A stretch of 64,000 nucleotides of DNA, from contig NZ_JAKRGH010000018.1 of assembly GCF_022347565.1 (NCBI RefSeq), positions 1-64,000 of the forward strand, given 5' to 3'. A program made the translations under genes and the position numbers. Each line of letters starts with the position of its first letter. Within the stretch, counting starts at the first letter, position 1. Shown piece after piece: positions 20,691 through 31,675 of this stretch. The notes beneath the pieces are model-generated. The model saw only the letters and a program-made list of their open reading frames with translations, was not told the origin of the DNA and did no database searches. Origin of the DNA: Vibrio sp. Of7-15 (GTDB taxonomy: Bacteria > Pseudomonadota > Gammaproteobacteria > Enterobacterales > Vibrionaceae).

Positions 20691-20801
20691 CTAAACCTTC
20701 CTAATCATTAGGGAAGCAGGAATCATAGCAATTATAAGTAAGGGAAGCGTGAGAGAAATGACAAAGATTAGGAATAAACCGGCGCAATATAAAAATGAAG
20801 C

Positions 20802-20836
20802 AGAAAAAGCCCGAAACAATGAATGCTTCGGGCTTT
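20802..20836 (-). terminator. Terminator of the peroxiredoxin gene
   Basis: On the minus strand AAAGCCCGAA/TTCGGGCTTT (20827-20836 with 20806-20815) forms a 10-bp stem with an 11-base loop and a T-run. It lies about 100 bases after the prx stop. Confidence 0.87.
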
Positions 20837-20934
20837 ATAATTTTGGCTAACTAATTACTTTTCACTGATTGGCTGCGATTTTTCGCTTTATATTATTCCA
20901 ACCATTAACCCGTTGAGCTTGGGTTAAGTAGTAA

Positions 20935-21543
20935 TTACTTGCTTAGGTCTTCTGCGTGCTCAGATAGGAACGCTGCAACACCTTTTGGAGATGCGTCCAT
21001 ACCTGCTTTACCTTCTTCCCACTGTGCAGGACAAACTTCACCGTTTTTCTGGTGGAAGTTTAGAGCGTCAACCATGCGTAGCATTTCGTCGATGTTACGG
21101 CCTAGTGGTAGGTCGTTAACTACTTGATGACGTACAACACCTTCTTCGTCGATTAGGAAAGAACCACGGAAAGCAACGCCTGCTTCTGGGTGCTCAACGT
21201 CGTATGCTTTGCAGATTTCGTGCTTAACATCAGCAACTAGAGGGTACTTAACTTGACCGATACCGCCATCTTCGATAGCAGTGTTACGCCATGCGTTGTG
21301 AGAGAACTGTGAATCGATAGAGATACCGATTACTTCAGTGCCTTTAGCTTGGAAATCAGCTAGGCGGTTGTCAAAAGCGATTAGCTCAGACGGGCAAACA
21401 AACGTGAAGTCTAGAGGGTAAAAGAAAACAACTGCTTTTTTACCTTTTGTGAATTCTTTGAAGTTGAAGTTATCAACGATCTCACCGTTACCTAGAACAG
21501 CTGCAGCTGTGAAGTCTGGTGCTTGACGACCTACTAGTACCAT
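20935..21543 (-). CDS. Typical 2-Cys peroxiredoxin (AhpC/Prx type)
   Basis: 202 aa thiol peroxidase that reduces hydrogen peroxide and organic peroxides. The peroxidatic cysteine is C50 in FTFVCPSE and the resolving cysteine is in GEVCPAQW near residue 170. The C-terminal helix is present. Divergent from an OxyR-like gene with a 129-base shared spacer. In Vibrio the corresponding pair is known as prx2/oxyR2; by that precedent OxyR2 should control this gene. No ahpF reductase is adjacent. Confidence 0.93.
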   Translation of the reverse strand: MVLVGRQAPDFTAAAVLGNGEIVDNFNFKEFTKGKKAVVFFYPLDFTFVCPSELIAFDNRLADFQAKGTEVIGISIDSQFSHNAWRNTAIEDGGIGQVKYPLVADVKHEICKAYDVEHPEAGVAFRGSFLIDEEGVVRHQVVNDLPLGRNIDEMLRMVDALNFHQKNGEVCPAQWEEGKAGMDASPKGVAAFLSEHAEDLSK

Positions 21544-21611
21544 TATTTGCTCCTAAAATTCGGTTAGTAACCAAACTGGATGTTTGGCTCCATGTTTCAA
21601 CGAGACAAAGT

Positions 21612-21661
21612 ATAGTCAAACTGGTAGATTGAAAAAAGCGAAAATAATAGATTGGTATAAT
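21612..21661. promoter_or_regulatory. Candidate OxyR2 site and promoters between prx and oxyR2
   Basis: The spacer holds ATAG (21612), then two direct copies of TAGATTG (21625-21631 and 21648-21654) spaced 23 bases. This is close to the 22-base repeat of OxyR half sites. A TATACT -10 facing prx is read on the minus strand near 21610-21615, and a TATAAT facing oxyR2 lies at 21656-21661. Matches to the OxyR consensus are partial, so this is a suggestion. Confidence 0.4.
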
Positions 21662-21672
21662 CGAAAAAAACG

Positions 21673-22569
21673 ATGAATAAATGGCCCTCATTAAAACAAT
21701 TACACTATTTAGTGACGTTATTTGAAACACGTCATTTTGGCGAAGCGGCCGAGTTGTGTTTTGTTAGTCAATCCACATTAAGTAAAGGCATTCAAAACCT
21801 TGAAGAGCTCCTTAATTGTCAGCTTATTGAGCGAGATAACAAATCTCTTGTATTCACCAGTATTGGTGAGGATGTGGTTATTCGTGGGCGTGAGCTTCTG
21901 GCCCGTGGTCAAGATTTAATGGAAATGCCGTCTGCTAGAGGTGATAGCATGCAAGGGCAATTGCGCGTGGGGTGTATTCCAACCATTGCGCCTTTTCTTT
22001 TATGTGATTTAGTGCAAGAGGTGAATCAGCGTTTCCCACAGCTAAATTTGCTATTAAGAGAAGACACCACAACCAATTTACTGGCGGCGTTGCGAAACGG
22101 TCAAATGGATGTGTTGATTTTAGCTCTACCCGTTGATATCGCAGGAATGGAAAGTAAAGTGGTGGGGCGTGATCCCTTCAAGATGGTGATCAGTAAACAC
22201 CAAGCCAATTCAATTACGGTACCACTGCGTTATGATGATCTGCCTGATGAGTCTGTCTTTTTATTAGAGAAAGAGCATTGTTTAACGGATCATGCGGTAT
22301 CTGCCTGTAAGTTGACCACCACCGAAAAAATTAATCCATTTAGTGCAACAAGCTTACATACTCTTGTTCAGATGGTCGCAAATGGGTTAGGCACCACCTT
22401 TATTCCGCAAATGGCCATTGACCACGGCCTACTGGATAATCAAAACTTGGTGATTGTTGAGCCTCCGGGCCAAGAAGCTTATCGAGAAATTGGCCTTGTG
22501 TGGCGACCAAGTTCGTCTCGGCTCGACACTTTTAATCAATTAGCGGATGTGGTTAGAGAACTTCTTTAA
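21673..22569 (+). CDS. oxyR2: OxyR2-like LysR peroxide regulator
   Basis: 298 aa LysR-type regulator. The N-terminal winged HTH (about 5-65) includes FGEAAELCFVSQSTLSKGI. The effector domain carries the redox pair of OxyR in EHCLTDHAVSAC, C203 and C212 with the same nine-residue spacing as E. coli C199/C208. E201, two residues before the sensing cysteine, replaces the Gly of E. coli OxyR; a Glu at this place is, as I recall, the feature linked to high peroxide sensitivity in Vibrio vulnificus OxyR2. No Shine-Dalgarno precedes the ATG, and a TATAAT lies only 11 bases upstream. Confidence 0.88.
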   Translation: MNKWPSLKQLHYLVTLFETRHFGEAAELCFVSQSTLSKGIQNLEELLNCQLIERDNKSLVFTSIGEDVVIRGRELLARGQDLMEMPSARGDSMQGQLRVGCIPTIAPFLLCDLVQEVNQRFPQLNLLLREDTTTNLLAALRNGQMDVLILALPVDIAGMESKVVGRDPFKMVISKHQANSITVPLRYDDLPDESVFLLEKEHCLTDHAVSACKLTTTEKINPFSATSLHTLVQMVANGLGTTFIPQMAIDHGLLDNQNLVIVEPPGQEAYREIGLVWRPSSSRLDTFNQLADVVRELL

Positions 22570-22666
22570 TGCTTTATGCTTATCGCCCTAGTTGGTTTAT
22601 TGTTTAGCATAATGTGCTGAATATACCTAAATATTAAGAACTACTTATCAGCCGTGGTGGTTTATA

Positions 22667-22694
22667 AAAGTCGAGCTTGTCTCGGCTTTTTTTG
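22667..22694 (+). terminator. Terminator of oxyR2
   Basis: AGTCGAG/CTCGGCT stem (22669-22675 with 22681-22687, one G-U pair), loop CTTGT, then seven T. Confidence 0.87.
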
Positions 22695-23188
22695 TTTTTA
22701 ATAGTTCATTTTTAGATGTCGTTGGTTTCATATCTTTTCTTTTTCTCGTATTAAACGATCATCATATCGAACCTTATGTGGTTGTTTTTTATACAGTCGT
22801 TACGCTCTTATTATTAAATCCCCTTGTTTAAAATGAATATTTTTTATCTTATCACTTACTCGTTTTTGTAATTTATTTACGTAATAAATTACAAAATACG
22901 ATTGTGTTATGCATTTAGTTTGCCTTTAGTTTAAGTCACTGTTATTTGTTTAAACTTCGCGTTTTGAGTTTTTGCTCTACACTTGATTAAGTGGCTGTAA
23001 GGTAAGTGTTATGGGACTTTGGTCTCATGATTTTAATGAAAAAAATAGTTGCAAAATTGTTTTGGTTAGGCGAATTTAAATAAGAACTTCGTGATTGAGT
23101 TGTAAGGTTGAATGACGAAAAAGAATCAAATTGAGTTGGTTTTTAGTTACAAATGTAACAGTTGGCTCATCTACAGGAGGTAGGGATT
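22695..23188. other. Long AT-rich leader/promoter region of aceB
   Basis: About 490 bases with no credible gene. It holds a striking 14-bp inverted repeat at 22864-22896 (listed separately) and a small hairpin TGGGAC/GTCTCA near 23010-23027. Otherwise it is AT-rich DNA. The size of the region suggests complex control of the glyoxylate shunt, a long untranslated leader or an unannotated small RNA. Confidence 0.5.
22864..22896. promoter_or_regulatory. Perfect 14-bp inverted repeat upstream of aceB
   Basis: TTTTGTAATTTATT (22864-22877), centre TACGT, then AATAAATTACAAAA (22883-22896). It is perfectly symmetric over 14 bp and rich in TTGTAA/TTACAA. No T-run distinguishes it as a terminator, and the oxyR2 terminator is already upstream, so an operator for a dimeric regulator is more likely. 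It lies about 290 bases before the aceB start. Confidence 0.5.
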
Positions 23189-24799
23189 ATGTCTGTTAAT
23201 GCATCGGCAATTAAGCAAAAAGGATTGCAAATTATTGGAAACGTCTCTGAGCAGCATCAAGAGGTTTTGAACCCAGGGGCGGTCGCTTTTTTGCAGTCAT
23301 TGGCTGAACAATTTGCACAAGAGATTCCTGCCTTATTACAAGCCCGTGAAGATCGCCAAGTTAAAATCGACAGGGGCGCAATGCCTGGATTTTTAGCTGA
23401 AACCAAAGCAGTGCGTGAGGCAGATTGGAAAATTCAAGGTATTCCAAAAGACTTGCAAGACCGTCGTGTAGAAATTACAGGGCCGGTTGATCGTAAAATG
23501 GTGATTAATGCTTTGAATGCCAATGTAAAGGTATTCATGGCTGACTTTGAAGATTCTATGGCGCCAGCATGGGAAAAAGTACTGGATGGCCAAATTAACT
23601 TACGTGATGCGATTAATGGCACCATTAAGTACACGAACCCAGATAATGGCAAAGAGTACGCATTAGATGATGATCCTGCTGTTCTAATTTGCCGTGTTCG
23701 TGGTTTGCATCTACCTGAAAAGCACGTGTTGTTTGATGGGGAGTCAATTCCAGGGGCGCTATTCGACTTTGCACTTTATTTCTACAATAACTACCGTCAG
23801 TTACTAGAAAAAGGCAGTGGCCCTTATTTCTACCTTCCTAAACTACAGTCTTATCAAGAAGCATCATGGTGGAGTGAAGTCTTTAGTTTTGCCGAGAAAG
23901 AATTTGGCCTAGCAAAAGGCACGATTAAAGCCACCGTATTAATTGAAACCCTGCCAGCTGTTTTTGAAATGGATGAAATCCTCTACAGCTTGAAAGAACA
24001 TATTGTTGGTCTTAACTGTGGGCGTTGGGATTATATCTTTAGCTACATTAAAACCCTAAAAAATCACCCAGATTATGTCTTACCGGATAGACAAGTAGTG
24101 ACTATGGATAAGCCTTTCCTTAATGCTTATTCGCGACTATTAGTTCGAACTTGTCACCGCCGTGGGGCATTTGCGATGGGGGGAATGGCCGCCTTTATCC
24201 CATCAAAAGATCCAGAACACAATTCTTGGGTCCTGAACAAAATTCAAACAGATAAATCACTGGAAGCAAATAATGGACATGACGGAACTTGGGTTGCACA
24301 CCCTGGCTTAGCCGATACTGCGCGTGCTGTATTTGATCAAGCATTAGGTAACCGTCATAACCAATTAGATGTAAGTCGAGAAGAAGATGCCGTAATAACC
24401 GCAAAAGAGTTATTGGCACCTTGTGAAGGTGAACGTACTGAAGAGGGCATGCGCCATAATATCCGAGTGGCTGTTCAATACATCGAAGCGTGGATATCGG
24501 GGAATGGGTGTGTGCCTATTTACGGAATGATGGAGGATGCGGCGACGGCAGAAATTTCGCGGGCATCTATTTGGCAATGGATCCAACACGGTAAAGCATT
24601 AAGTAACGGTAAAGTCGTCACCAAGGAACTCTTCCTCCAATTACTTGCTGAAGAAATGCGAGTGCTGGAAGACGAAGTCGGGGCAGAACGATTTACATCT
24701 GGCCGTTATGTGGAAGCCGCTGAAATGATGGCTCATTTAACCACCGATGATGAATTGGTGAATTTCCTTACTCTACCGGGCTATGAATATTTGTCTTAA
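23189..24799 (+). CDS. aceB: Malate synthase A
   Basis: 536 aa. Condenses glyoxylate with acetyl-CoA to malate in the glyoxylate shunt. The malate synthase A signature is visible as IVGLNCGRWDYIFSYIK, together with catalytic-region motifs MADFEDSMAP and RGAFAMGGMAAFIP. ATG at 23189 is preferred because a perfect CAGGAGG (23174-23180) precedes it; the in-frame TTG upstream at 23162 is not needed. Followed by aceA after 112 bases; no aceK follows. Confidence 0.96.
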   Translation: MSVNASAIKQKGLQIIGNVSEQHQEVLNPGAVAFLQSLAEQFAQEIPALLQAREDRQVKIDRGAMPGFLAETKAVREADWKIQGIPKDLQDRRVEITGPVDRKMVINALNANVKVFMADFEDSMAPAWEKVLDGQINLRDAINGTIKYTNPDNGKEYALDDDPAVLICRVRGLHLPEKHVLFDGESIPGALFDFALYFYNNYRQLLEKGSGPYFYLPKLQSYQEASWWSEVFSFAEKEFGLAKGTIKATVLIETLPAVFEMDEILYSLKEHIVGLNCGRWDYIFSYIKTLKNHPDYVLPDRQVVTMDKPFLNAYSRLLVRTCHRRGAFAMGGMAAFIPSKDPEHNSWVLNKIQTDKSLEANNGHDGTWVAHPGLADTARAVFDQALGNRHNQLDVSREEDAVITAKELLAPCEGERTEEGMRHNIRVAVQYIEAWISGNGCVPIYGMMEDAATAEISRASIWQWIQHGKALSNGKVVTKELFLQLLAEEMRVLEDEVGAERFTSGRYVEAAEMMAHLTTDDELVNFLTLPGYEYLS

Positions 24800-24911
24800 T
24801 CGTTTGATTAGGGCCTCTTACCTGAAACTCACTACGCGGCAGTTTGGCTAGTGATATAAAAATTGGAACAGATGCGAAATGAATTCGCACGAAACATAGA
24901 GGGATATAACT

Positions 24912-26216
24912 ATGACTTTAACTCGCCAACAGCAAATTGAAGCACTTGAGAAAGATTGGGCTGAAAATCCTCGCTGGACAAATGTAAAGCGTACTTATTC
25001 AGCGGAAGATGTGATCAATCTTCGTGGTTCATTTGCACCTGCTAATACCATTGCTCAAAACGGCGCAGATAAGCTGTGGAGTCTTGTTAATGGTTCAGCA
25101 AAAAAAGGCTATGTGAACTGTCTTGGTGCTCTAACGGGTGGTCAAGCAGTACAGCAAGCTAAAGCGGGAATTGAAGCGATTTACTTATCAGGCTGGCAAG
25201 TTGCCGCAGATAACAATACCGCGTCCACCATGTACCCAGATCAATCTCTATACCCTGTTGATTCTGTTCCATCTGTGGTGAAGCGTATTAATAACTCTTT
25301 CCGCCGTGCTGATCAGATCCAATGGTCAAATGGCAGTAGCCCAGAAGAAGGGGTGGATTACTTCTTACCGATTGTGGCAGATGCTGAAGCGGGCTTTGGT
25401 GGGGTACTTAATGCCTATGAGCTGATGCGTAATATGATTGAAGCTGGTGCGGCAGGGGTTCACTTTGAGGATCAGCTGGCGTCTGTGAAAAAATGTGGTC
25501 ACATGGGTGGCAAGGTACTAGTACCGACTCAAGAAGCGGTTCAAAAACTGATTTCGGCTCGCTTGGCTGCGGATGTGGCTGGTACGACAACCCTAGTTAT
25601 CGCGCGTACGGATGCCAATGCCGCTGACCTATTAACGTCGGATTGTGACCCATATGATCGTGACTTTGTGGAAGGTGAACGTACACAAGAGGGTTTCTAT
25701 CGAGTACGAGCAGGTATAGATCAAGCCATCTCTCGTGGTCTTGCTTATGCACCTTATGCGGATTTGATTTGGTGTGAAACGGCAACGCCATGCTTAGAAG
25801 AAGCTCGTAAATTTGCTGAAGCCATCCATGCTCAATATCCGGATCAGCTGCTGGCATACAACTGCTCTCCGTCGTTTAACTGGGAGAAAAACCTAGACGC
25901 AGAGACAATTGCTAAATTCCAGCAAGAGCTATCGGACATGGGCTACAAGTACCAGTTCATTACGTTAGCGGGTATTCACAACATGTGGTACAACATGTTT
26001 GAGCTTGCTCATGCGTATGCGCAAGGTGAAGGTATGCGTCATTATGTTGAGAAAGTACAGCGTCCAGAGTTTGAAGCGGCGGAGCGTGGTTATACGTTTG
26101 TGGCACATCAGCAAGAAGTAGGTACTGGCTATTTTGATAAGATGACCAACACCATTCAAGGTGGTCAATCGTCAGTAACTGCACTAACCGGATCAACCGA
26201 AGAAGATCAATTCTAA
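24912..26216 (+). CDS. aceA: Isocitrate lyase
   Basis: 434 aa, the same as the E. coli enzyme. Cleaves isocitrate to glyoxylate and succinate, bypassing the CO2-losing steps of the TCA cycle during growth on acetate or fatty acids. The catalytic signature [14 protein letters not shown] near residue 195 and the Mg-binding ADAEAGFGG are intact. ATG follows AGAGGGATATAACT. Co-directional with aceB, probably one operon; a phosphatase/kinase gene (aceK) is absent here. Confidence 0.97.
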   Translation: MTLTRQQQIEALEKDWAENPRWTNVKRTYSAEDVINLRGSFAPANTIAQNGADKLWSLVNGSAKKGYVNCLGALTGGQAVQQAKAGIEAIYLSGWQVAADNNTASTMYPDQSLYPVDSVPSVVKRINNSFRRADQIQWSNGSSPEEGVDYFLPIVADAEAGFGGVLNAYELMRNMIEAGAAGVHFEDQLASVKKCGHMGGKVLVPTQEAVQKLISARLAADVAGTTTLVIARTDANAADLLTSDCDPYDRDFVEGERTQEGFYRVRAGIDQAISRGLAYAPYADLIWCETATPCLEEARKFAEAIHAQYPDQLLAYNCSPSFNWEKNLDAETIAKFQQELSDMGYKYQFITLAGIHNMWYNMFELAHAYAQGEGMRHYVEKVQRPEFEAAERGYTFVAHQQEVGTGYFDKMTNTIQGGQSSVTALTGSTEEDQF

Positions 26217-26238
26217 CTTCCCTTACCAGCCGGTTGAT

Positions 26239-26263
26239 AGGCAGGAACACTGCAATCCTGCCT
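26239..26263 (+). repeat. First hairpin after aceA
   Basis: Perfect 8-bp stem AGGCAGGA/TCCTGCCT with a nine-base loop, 22 bases past the aceA stop. No real T-run follows, so it may protect the mRNA end or act with the stronger hairpin at 26353. Confidence 0.5.
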
Positions 26264-26352
26264 TTCATTCTGGTCTTTCGATCTATCCTTGTCGTACCTA
26301 GTGTCTTAATCAAAAGCAGTCGTGACAGCTGTAAATGATGTAAGAGGCCTTT

Positions 26353-26383
26353 GGGAGCGGTTGTGTAATACGCTCCCCTTTTT
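26353..26383 (+). terminator. Terminator of aceA
   Basis: GGGAGCG/CGCTCCC stem (26353-26359 with 26371-26377), loop of 11, followed by CCTTTTT. It lies just before the end of the convergent CBS gene. Confidence 0.85.
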
Positions 26384-26388
26384 CTGTT

Positions 26389-26832
26389 CTATTCTTCTAC
26401 TTTTTCTGGTTCACTGTCTTCTTGTAATTCTAATAAGTTGATAGCGATAGCAACAAAGTCGGTATCGGTAATAATTCCAACGAGCTTATTATTTTCCAGT
26501 ACGGGCAGACACCCTACCTTGTGCTCTTGCATGAATAATGCTGCCTCCTTTAGACCACCGCGCGGAGTAATGGTCATCACTTGACGATGCATTACATCAC
26601 CCAACTCAATATCGAGTGGGGATCGACTATCCAGCGTTATTTTTTCTAAGCAAGAGTCCTGAGCGGCGAGTATATCCCGTTGGCTGACTAATCCCAGTAA
26701 GTGGTTATCTTTATCGACAACAGGAACATGACGAATTTGGTGTATATCCATCAAGTTTTTAGCATCTGATAGTGTGTCTGATGTTTGTAGAGAGTGGGGG
26801 TGTTGACTCATCATTTCGGCGACTTTAATCAT
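26389..26832 (-). CDS. Two-CBS-domain protein
   Basis: 147 aa, made almost only of a tandem CBS pair (about 8-58 and 80-132), with motifs HVPVVDKDNHLLGLVSQRD and CLPVLENNKLVGIITDTD. Such Bateman modules bind adenine nucleotides and regulate a partner; no enzyme domain is attached and the partner is unknown. The ATG at 26832 is chosen because ACAGGAGATAAAT precedes it; the longer reading frame from 26865 has no such site. The last ten residues are acidic. Confidence 0.88.
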   Translation of the reverse strand: MIKVAEMMSQHPHSLQTSDTLSDAKNLMDIHQIRHVPVVDKDNHLLGLVSQRDILAAQDSCLEKITLDSRSPLDIELGDVMHRQVMTITPRGGLKEAALFMQEHKVGCLPVLENNKLVGIITDTDFVAIAINLLELQEDSEPEKVEE

Positions 26833-27114
26833 ATTTATCTCCTGTAGATTTGGCCACGAAAGCACATCTTTTTATTTAAAAATAATAGAAAGAAATAAGA
26901 GGAAATGATGGGAGTAGGTTAGCGTTTTTCTTACTTACTGGTATTTTTCACGTTTTTTATGTTCGAGGTCAATAAAGGCAAAAAATGCATTCATAACGGA
27001 GAGTGATATATTTATCGTTACAGTCTTGTCTAATTTGTGTCTAAGCATGTTCAAGCCTTGATATTGCAGCCCGGGAGAATATACTAGCTGCCTGCTGTAA
27101 TTTAGGGCATGAAC

Positions 27115-28167
27115 ATGCAAGTATCTGATTTCCATTTTGACCTACCGGATGAGCTTATTGCTCGTTATCCTCAAGCTGAACGTACAGCTAGCCGTTTATT
27201 AAAGTTAGACGGAAACACTGGCCAAGTTAATCACGGCCACTTTAAAGATGTTCTGGATCTTGTCGAACCAGGAGACTTATTAGTATTTAATAACACTCGT
27301 GTTATTCCTGCGCGTGTATTCGGGCGTAAAGCATCTGGTGGTAAGCTGGAAGTGTTGGTTGAGCGTGTGCTTGATGAACATTCGATCTTAGCTCATGTTC
27401 GTGCGTCTAAATCACCGAAGCCAGGCAACGAATTATTACTTGGCGAAAATGATGATTATGAAGCAGAAATGGTAGCACGCCACGATGCTTTGTTTGAGAT
27501 CCGTTTTAAAGGTGATAAGCCAGTTCTTGATATCTTAAACGATATTGGCCACATGCCACTTCCTCCTTATATTGATCGCCCTGATGAAGATGCAGATAAA
27601 GAACGTTATCAAACGGTATATAACCAAAAGCCGGGCGCGGTAGCCGCTCCAACTGCGGGGCTGCATTTTGATAATGAACTTATGGATCAAATTAAGGCCA
27701 AAGGAGTGGAGTTTGCGTATGTAACTCTGCACGTAGGCGCCGGCACATTCCAGCCTGTTCGTGTGGATGATATTAATGATCATCATATGCATTCAGAGTA
27801 CGTAGAAGTATCGCAAGAAGTGGTTGATGCCATTAATGCAACCAAAGCCCGTGGTGGTCGAGTGATCGCTGTGGGTACGACGTCGGTTCGCTCATTAGAA
27901 AGCGCTGCGCAACATGCGCTACAGGAAAACACTGAGTTTGCGCCTTTCTTCGGCGATACGGAAATCTTTATCTACCCTGGTTACGAGTATCAGCTGGTGG
28001 ATGCGTTAATTACTAATTTCCACTTACCTGAATCAACTCTGATCATGCTAGTAAGTGCGTTTGCTGGTTACGACAATGTCATGGCGGCTTATGAGCAGGC
28101 GGTATCCAATCAATATCGCTTCTTTAGTTATGGCGATGCGATGTTTATTACTAAAAAAACATCGTAA
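27115..28167 (+). CDS. queA: S-adenosylmethionine:tRNA ribosyltransferase-isomerase QueA
   Basis: 350 aa. Adds the ribosyl part of SAM to preQ1 in tRNA, giving epoxyqueuosine. N-terminus [20 protein letters not shown] matches the E. coli start, and motifs such as [25 protein letters not shown] and [20 protein letters not shown] are intact. ATG at 27115 is favoured over 27109 by homology and by AGGG at 27104-27107. Followed by tgt, the other queuosine enzyme. Confidence 0.96.
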   Translation: MQVSDFHFDLPDELIARYPQAERTASRLLKLDGNTGQVNHGHFKDVLDLVEPGDLLVFNNTRVIPARVFGRKASGGKLEVLVERVLDEHSILAHVRASKSPKPGNELLLGENDDYEAEMVARHDALFEIRFKGDKPVLDILNDIGHMPLPPYIDRPDEDADKERYQTVYNQKPGAVAAPTAGLHFDNELMDQIKAKGVEFAYVTLHVGAGTFQPVRVDDINDHHMHSEYVEVSQEVVDAINATKARGGRVIAVGTTSVRSLESAAQHALQENTEFAPFFGDTEIFIYPGYEYQLVDALITNFHLPESTLIMLVSAFAGYDNVMAAYEQAVSNQYRFFSYGDAMFITKKTS

Positions 28168-28187
28168 CCCTTAACGGCGAATTTATC

Positions 28188-29432
<1,245 letters not shown>

Positions 29433-29449
29433 ACGAGGACGTTAACTAA

Positions 29450-29785
29450 ATGAGTCTTTTCATTTCTCAAGCACACGCAGCAGCAGAAGGTGCACCACAA
29501 GGTGGTGGCATGGAAATGTTCATCATGCTGGGCATGTTTGCTGTTATTTTCTATTTCATGATTTACCGCCCACAAGCTAAGCGTGTAAAAGAGCACAAAA
29601 ACCTAATGGCTTCTATGGGTAAAGGTGACGAAGTACTAACGGGTGGTGGTTTGGTTGGTAAAATCACTAAAATCTCTGAAGATAATGATTATCTTGTGAT
29701 TGCTCTGAATGACAGCAACGAAGTAACAATCAAGAAAGATTTTGTTACTGCAGTACTGCCAAAGGGTACGCTTAAATCTTTATAA
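29450..29785 (+). CDS. yajC: Sec translocon accessory protein YajC
   Basis: 111 aa inner-membrane protein with one transmembrane helix (about 23-42, MFIMLGMFAVIFYFMIYRPQ) and a cytoplasmic tail carrying GDEVLTGGGLVGKITKI. It associates with SecDF. Seventeen bases after tgt, in the conserved tgt-yajC-secD-secF order. ATG follows GAGGACGTTAACTAA. Confidence 0.96.
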   Translation: MSLFISQAHAAAEGAPQGGGMEMFIMLGMFAVIFYFMIYRPQAKRVKEHKNLMASMGKGDEVLTGGGLVGKITKISEDNDYLVIALNDSNEVTIKKDFVTAVLPKGTLKSL

Positions 29786-29807
29786 GACAGCTTGAAGGAT
29801 CCTCGCT

Positions 29808-31664
29808 TTGTTAAACCGTTATCCTTTGTGGAAGTATCTGATGGTGGTGTTTACACTGCTTATCGGTGCGCTTTATGCCCTTCCCAACATCTACGGTGAA
29901 GATCCGGCTATTCAAATTACTGGGGCGCGTGGCGCCTCAGTTGATACTGCAATGCTGGATACTGTCACTAAAACTCTAGAAGATAAAAATCTTTCCTATA
30001 AATCTGTCGCTTATGAAAATGGTTCTGTGCTTGTTCGTTTTAATGAAACGGATGTTCAGATCAGCGCTCGCGACATCATCAATGAATCTCTTGGTAAAGA
30101 CCATATTGTTGCGCTAAACCTAGCGCCATCTACCCCGGATTGGCTGGAATCTATTGGTGCTGCACCAATGAAACTTGGCCTTGATTTACGTGGTGGTGTG
30201 CACTTCTTAATGGAAGTGGACATGGACTCGGCAATGGATAAGTTGATTGGTCAACAAGAAGAAGCTTTCCGCTCTGAACTACGTGAAAAGAAGATCCGCT
30301 ACCGTGCTATCCGTAAATCGGGTAAAGATGGGGTTGAAGTGGTTTTACGTAATGCTGAGCAATTAGATCTGGCTGAAAAAGAGCTGAAAGCCCTGCACCC
30401 AGACATGACTTTTGTTGACTCAAGCACAAGTACTCGCTTCTCATTACTGGCTAAATTTACCGATCAACGTTTACAAGAAATCCGTAATTACGCTGTTGAG
30501 CAAAACATTACCATCTTACGTAACCGTGTAAATGAACTCGGTGTTGCTGAGCCATTGGTTCAACGCCAAGGTGCAAGCCGTATTGTGGTTGAGCTACCAG
30601 GTGTTCAAGACACGGCTCGTGCTAAAGAGATTTTAGGTGCGACAGCGACGCTGGAATTCCGTGAAGTTGACGATAAAGCTGATCTAGCGGCTGCAGCTAA
30701 TGGCCGTGTGCCTGCGGGCAGTGAAGTGAAGCAAGATCGTAACGGTCGCCCAGTTGTTCTGAAAAAGCGTGTCATTCTTGGTGGTTCGAGTATTACAGAT
30801 GCTAGTTCGAGTGCCGATGAATACGGTCGTCCTCAAGTTAACATCTCGCTAGACAGCGAAGGTGGTAGCAAGATGACGGCGTTCTCGAAAAAGAGCATTG
30901 GTAAGCTAATGGCTACTGTCTTCACTGAGTACAAAGACAGTGGTCGTCGCTCTCCGGAAGGTAAAGTGATTCTGTCTAAGCATGAAGAAGTGATTAACCA
31001 AGCAACGATTCAGTCTGCTCTTGGTCGCAACTTCCGAATCACAGGCATCGACTCTCAATCTGAAGCTCATAACTTAGCACTGTTATTACGTGCAGGTGCT
31101 TTGATTGCGCCTATCTCCATTGTTGAAGAACGTACGATTGGCCCATCTCTTGGTCAGCAGAATATCGATTTAGGTATTCAAGCGATGATTTGGGGTATGG
31201 TTGCGGTAATGTTGTTTACGATCCTTTACTACCGTAAGTTTGGTCTTATTGCCAACTTAGCGTTAGTGGTTAACTTGGTATTGATTATTGGTGTGATGTC
31301 AATGATCCCAGGAGCAACCATGACGTTACCTGGCATTGCCGGTATTGTTCTGACGGTTGGTATGGCCGTGGATGCGAACGTGCTGATATTTGAGCGTATT
31401 CGTGAAGAGCTTCGTGAAGGGCGTAACCCACAGCAAGCGATTCACCAAGGTTATGCGAATGCATTTAGCACCATTGCGGATGCGAATGTTACAACGTTAA
31501 TCACTGCTATCATTCTGTTTGCAGTGGGTACTGGTGCCATTAAAGGTTTCGCCGTGACATTGTCTATCGGTATTTTAACCTCAATGTTTACCGCTATTAT
31601 CGGTACTCGTGCAGTCGTAAACTTGCTTTATGGCGGCAAGCGCATTAATAAATTGTCGATCTAA
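29808..31664 (+). CDS. secD: Protein translocase subunit SecD
   Basis: 618 aa RND-type membrane protein that uses the proton gradient to help pull proteins through SecYEG. One N-terminal membrane helix, a large periplasmic domain (about 30-445, with [17 protein letters not shown]) and five C-terminal helices with [17 protein letters not shown]. The start is a TTG at 29808 ([10 protein letters not shown], as in E. coli) with GAAGGA nine bases upstream. Eleven bases before secF. Confidence 0.96.
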   Translation: MLNRYPLWKYLMVVFTLLIGALYALPNIYGEDPAIQITGARGASVDTAMLDTVTKTLEDKNLSYKSVAYENGSVLVRFNETDVQISARDIINESLGKDHIVALNLAPSTPDWLESIGAAPMKLGLDLRGGVHFLMEVDMDSAMDKLIGQQEEAFRSELREKKIRYRAIRKSGKDGVEVVLRNAEQLDLAEKELKALHPDMTFVDSSTSTRFSLLAKFTDQRLQEIRNYAVEQNITILRNRVNELGVAEPLVQRQGASRIVVELPGVQDTARAKEILGATATLEFREVDDKADLAAAANGRVPAGSEVKQDRNGRPVVLKKRVILGGSSITDASSSADEYGRPQVNISLDSEGGSKMTAFSKKSIGKLMATVFTEYKDSGRRSPEGKVILSKHEEVINQATIQSALGRNFRITGIDSQSEAHNLALLLRAGALIAPISIVEERTIGPSLGQQNIDLGIQAMIWGMVAVMLFTILYYRKFGLIANLALVVNLVLIIGVMSMIPGATMTLPGIAGIVLTVGMAVDANVLIFERIREELREGRNPQQAIHQGYANAFSTIADANVTTLITAIILFAVGTGAIKGFAVTLSIGILTSMFTAIIGTRAVVNLLYGGKRINKLSI

Positions 31665-31675
31665 GGACTGTTGCT

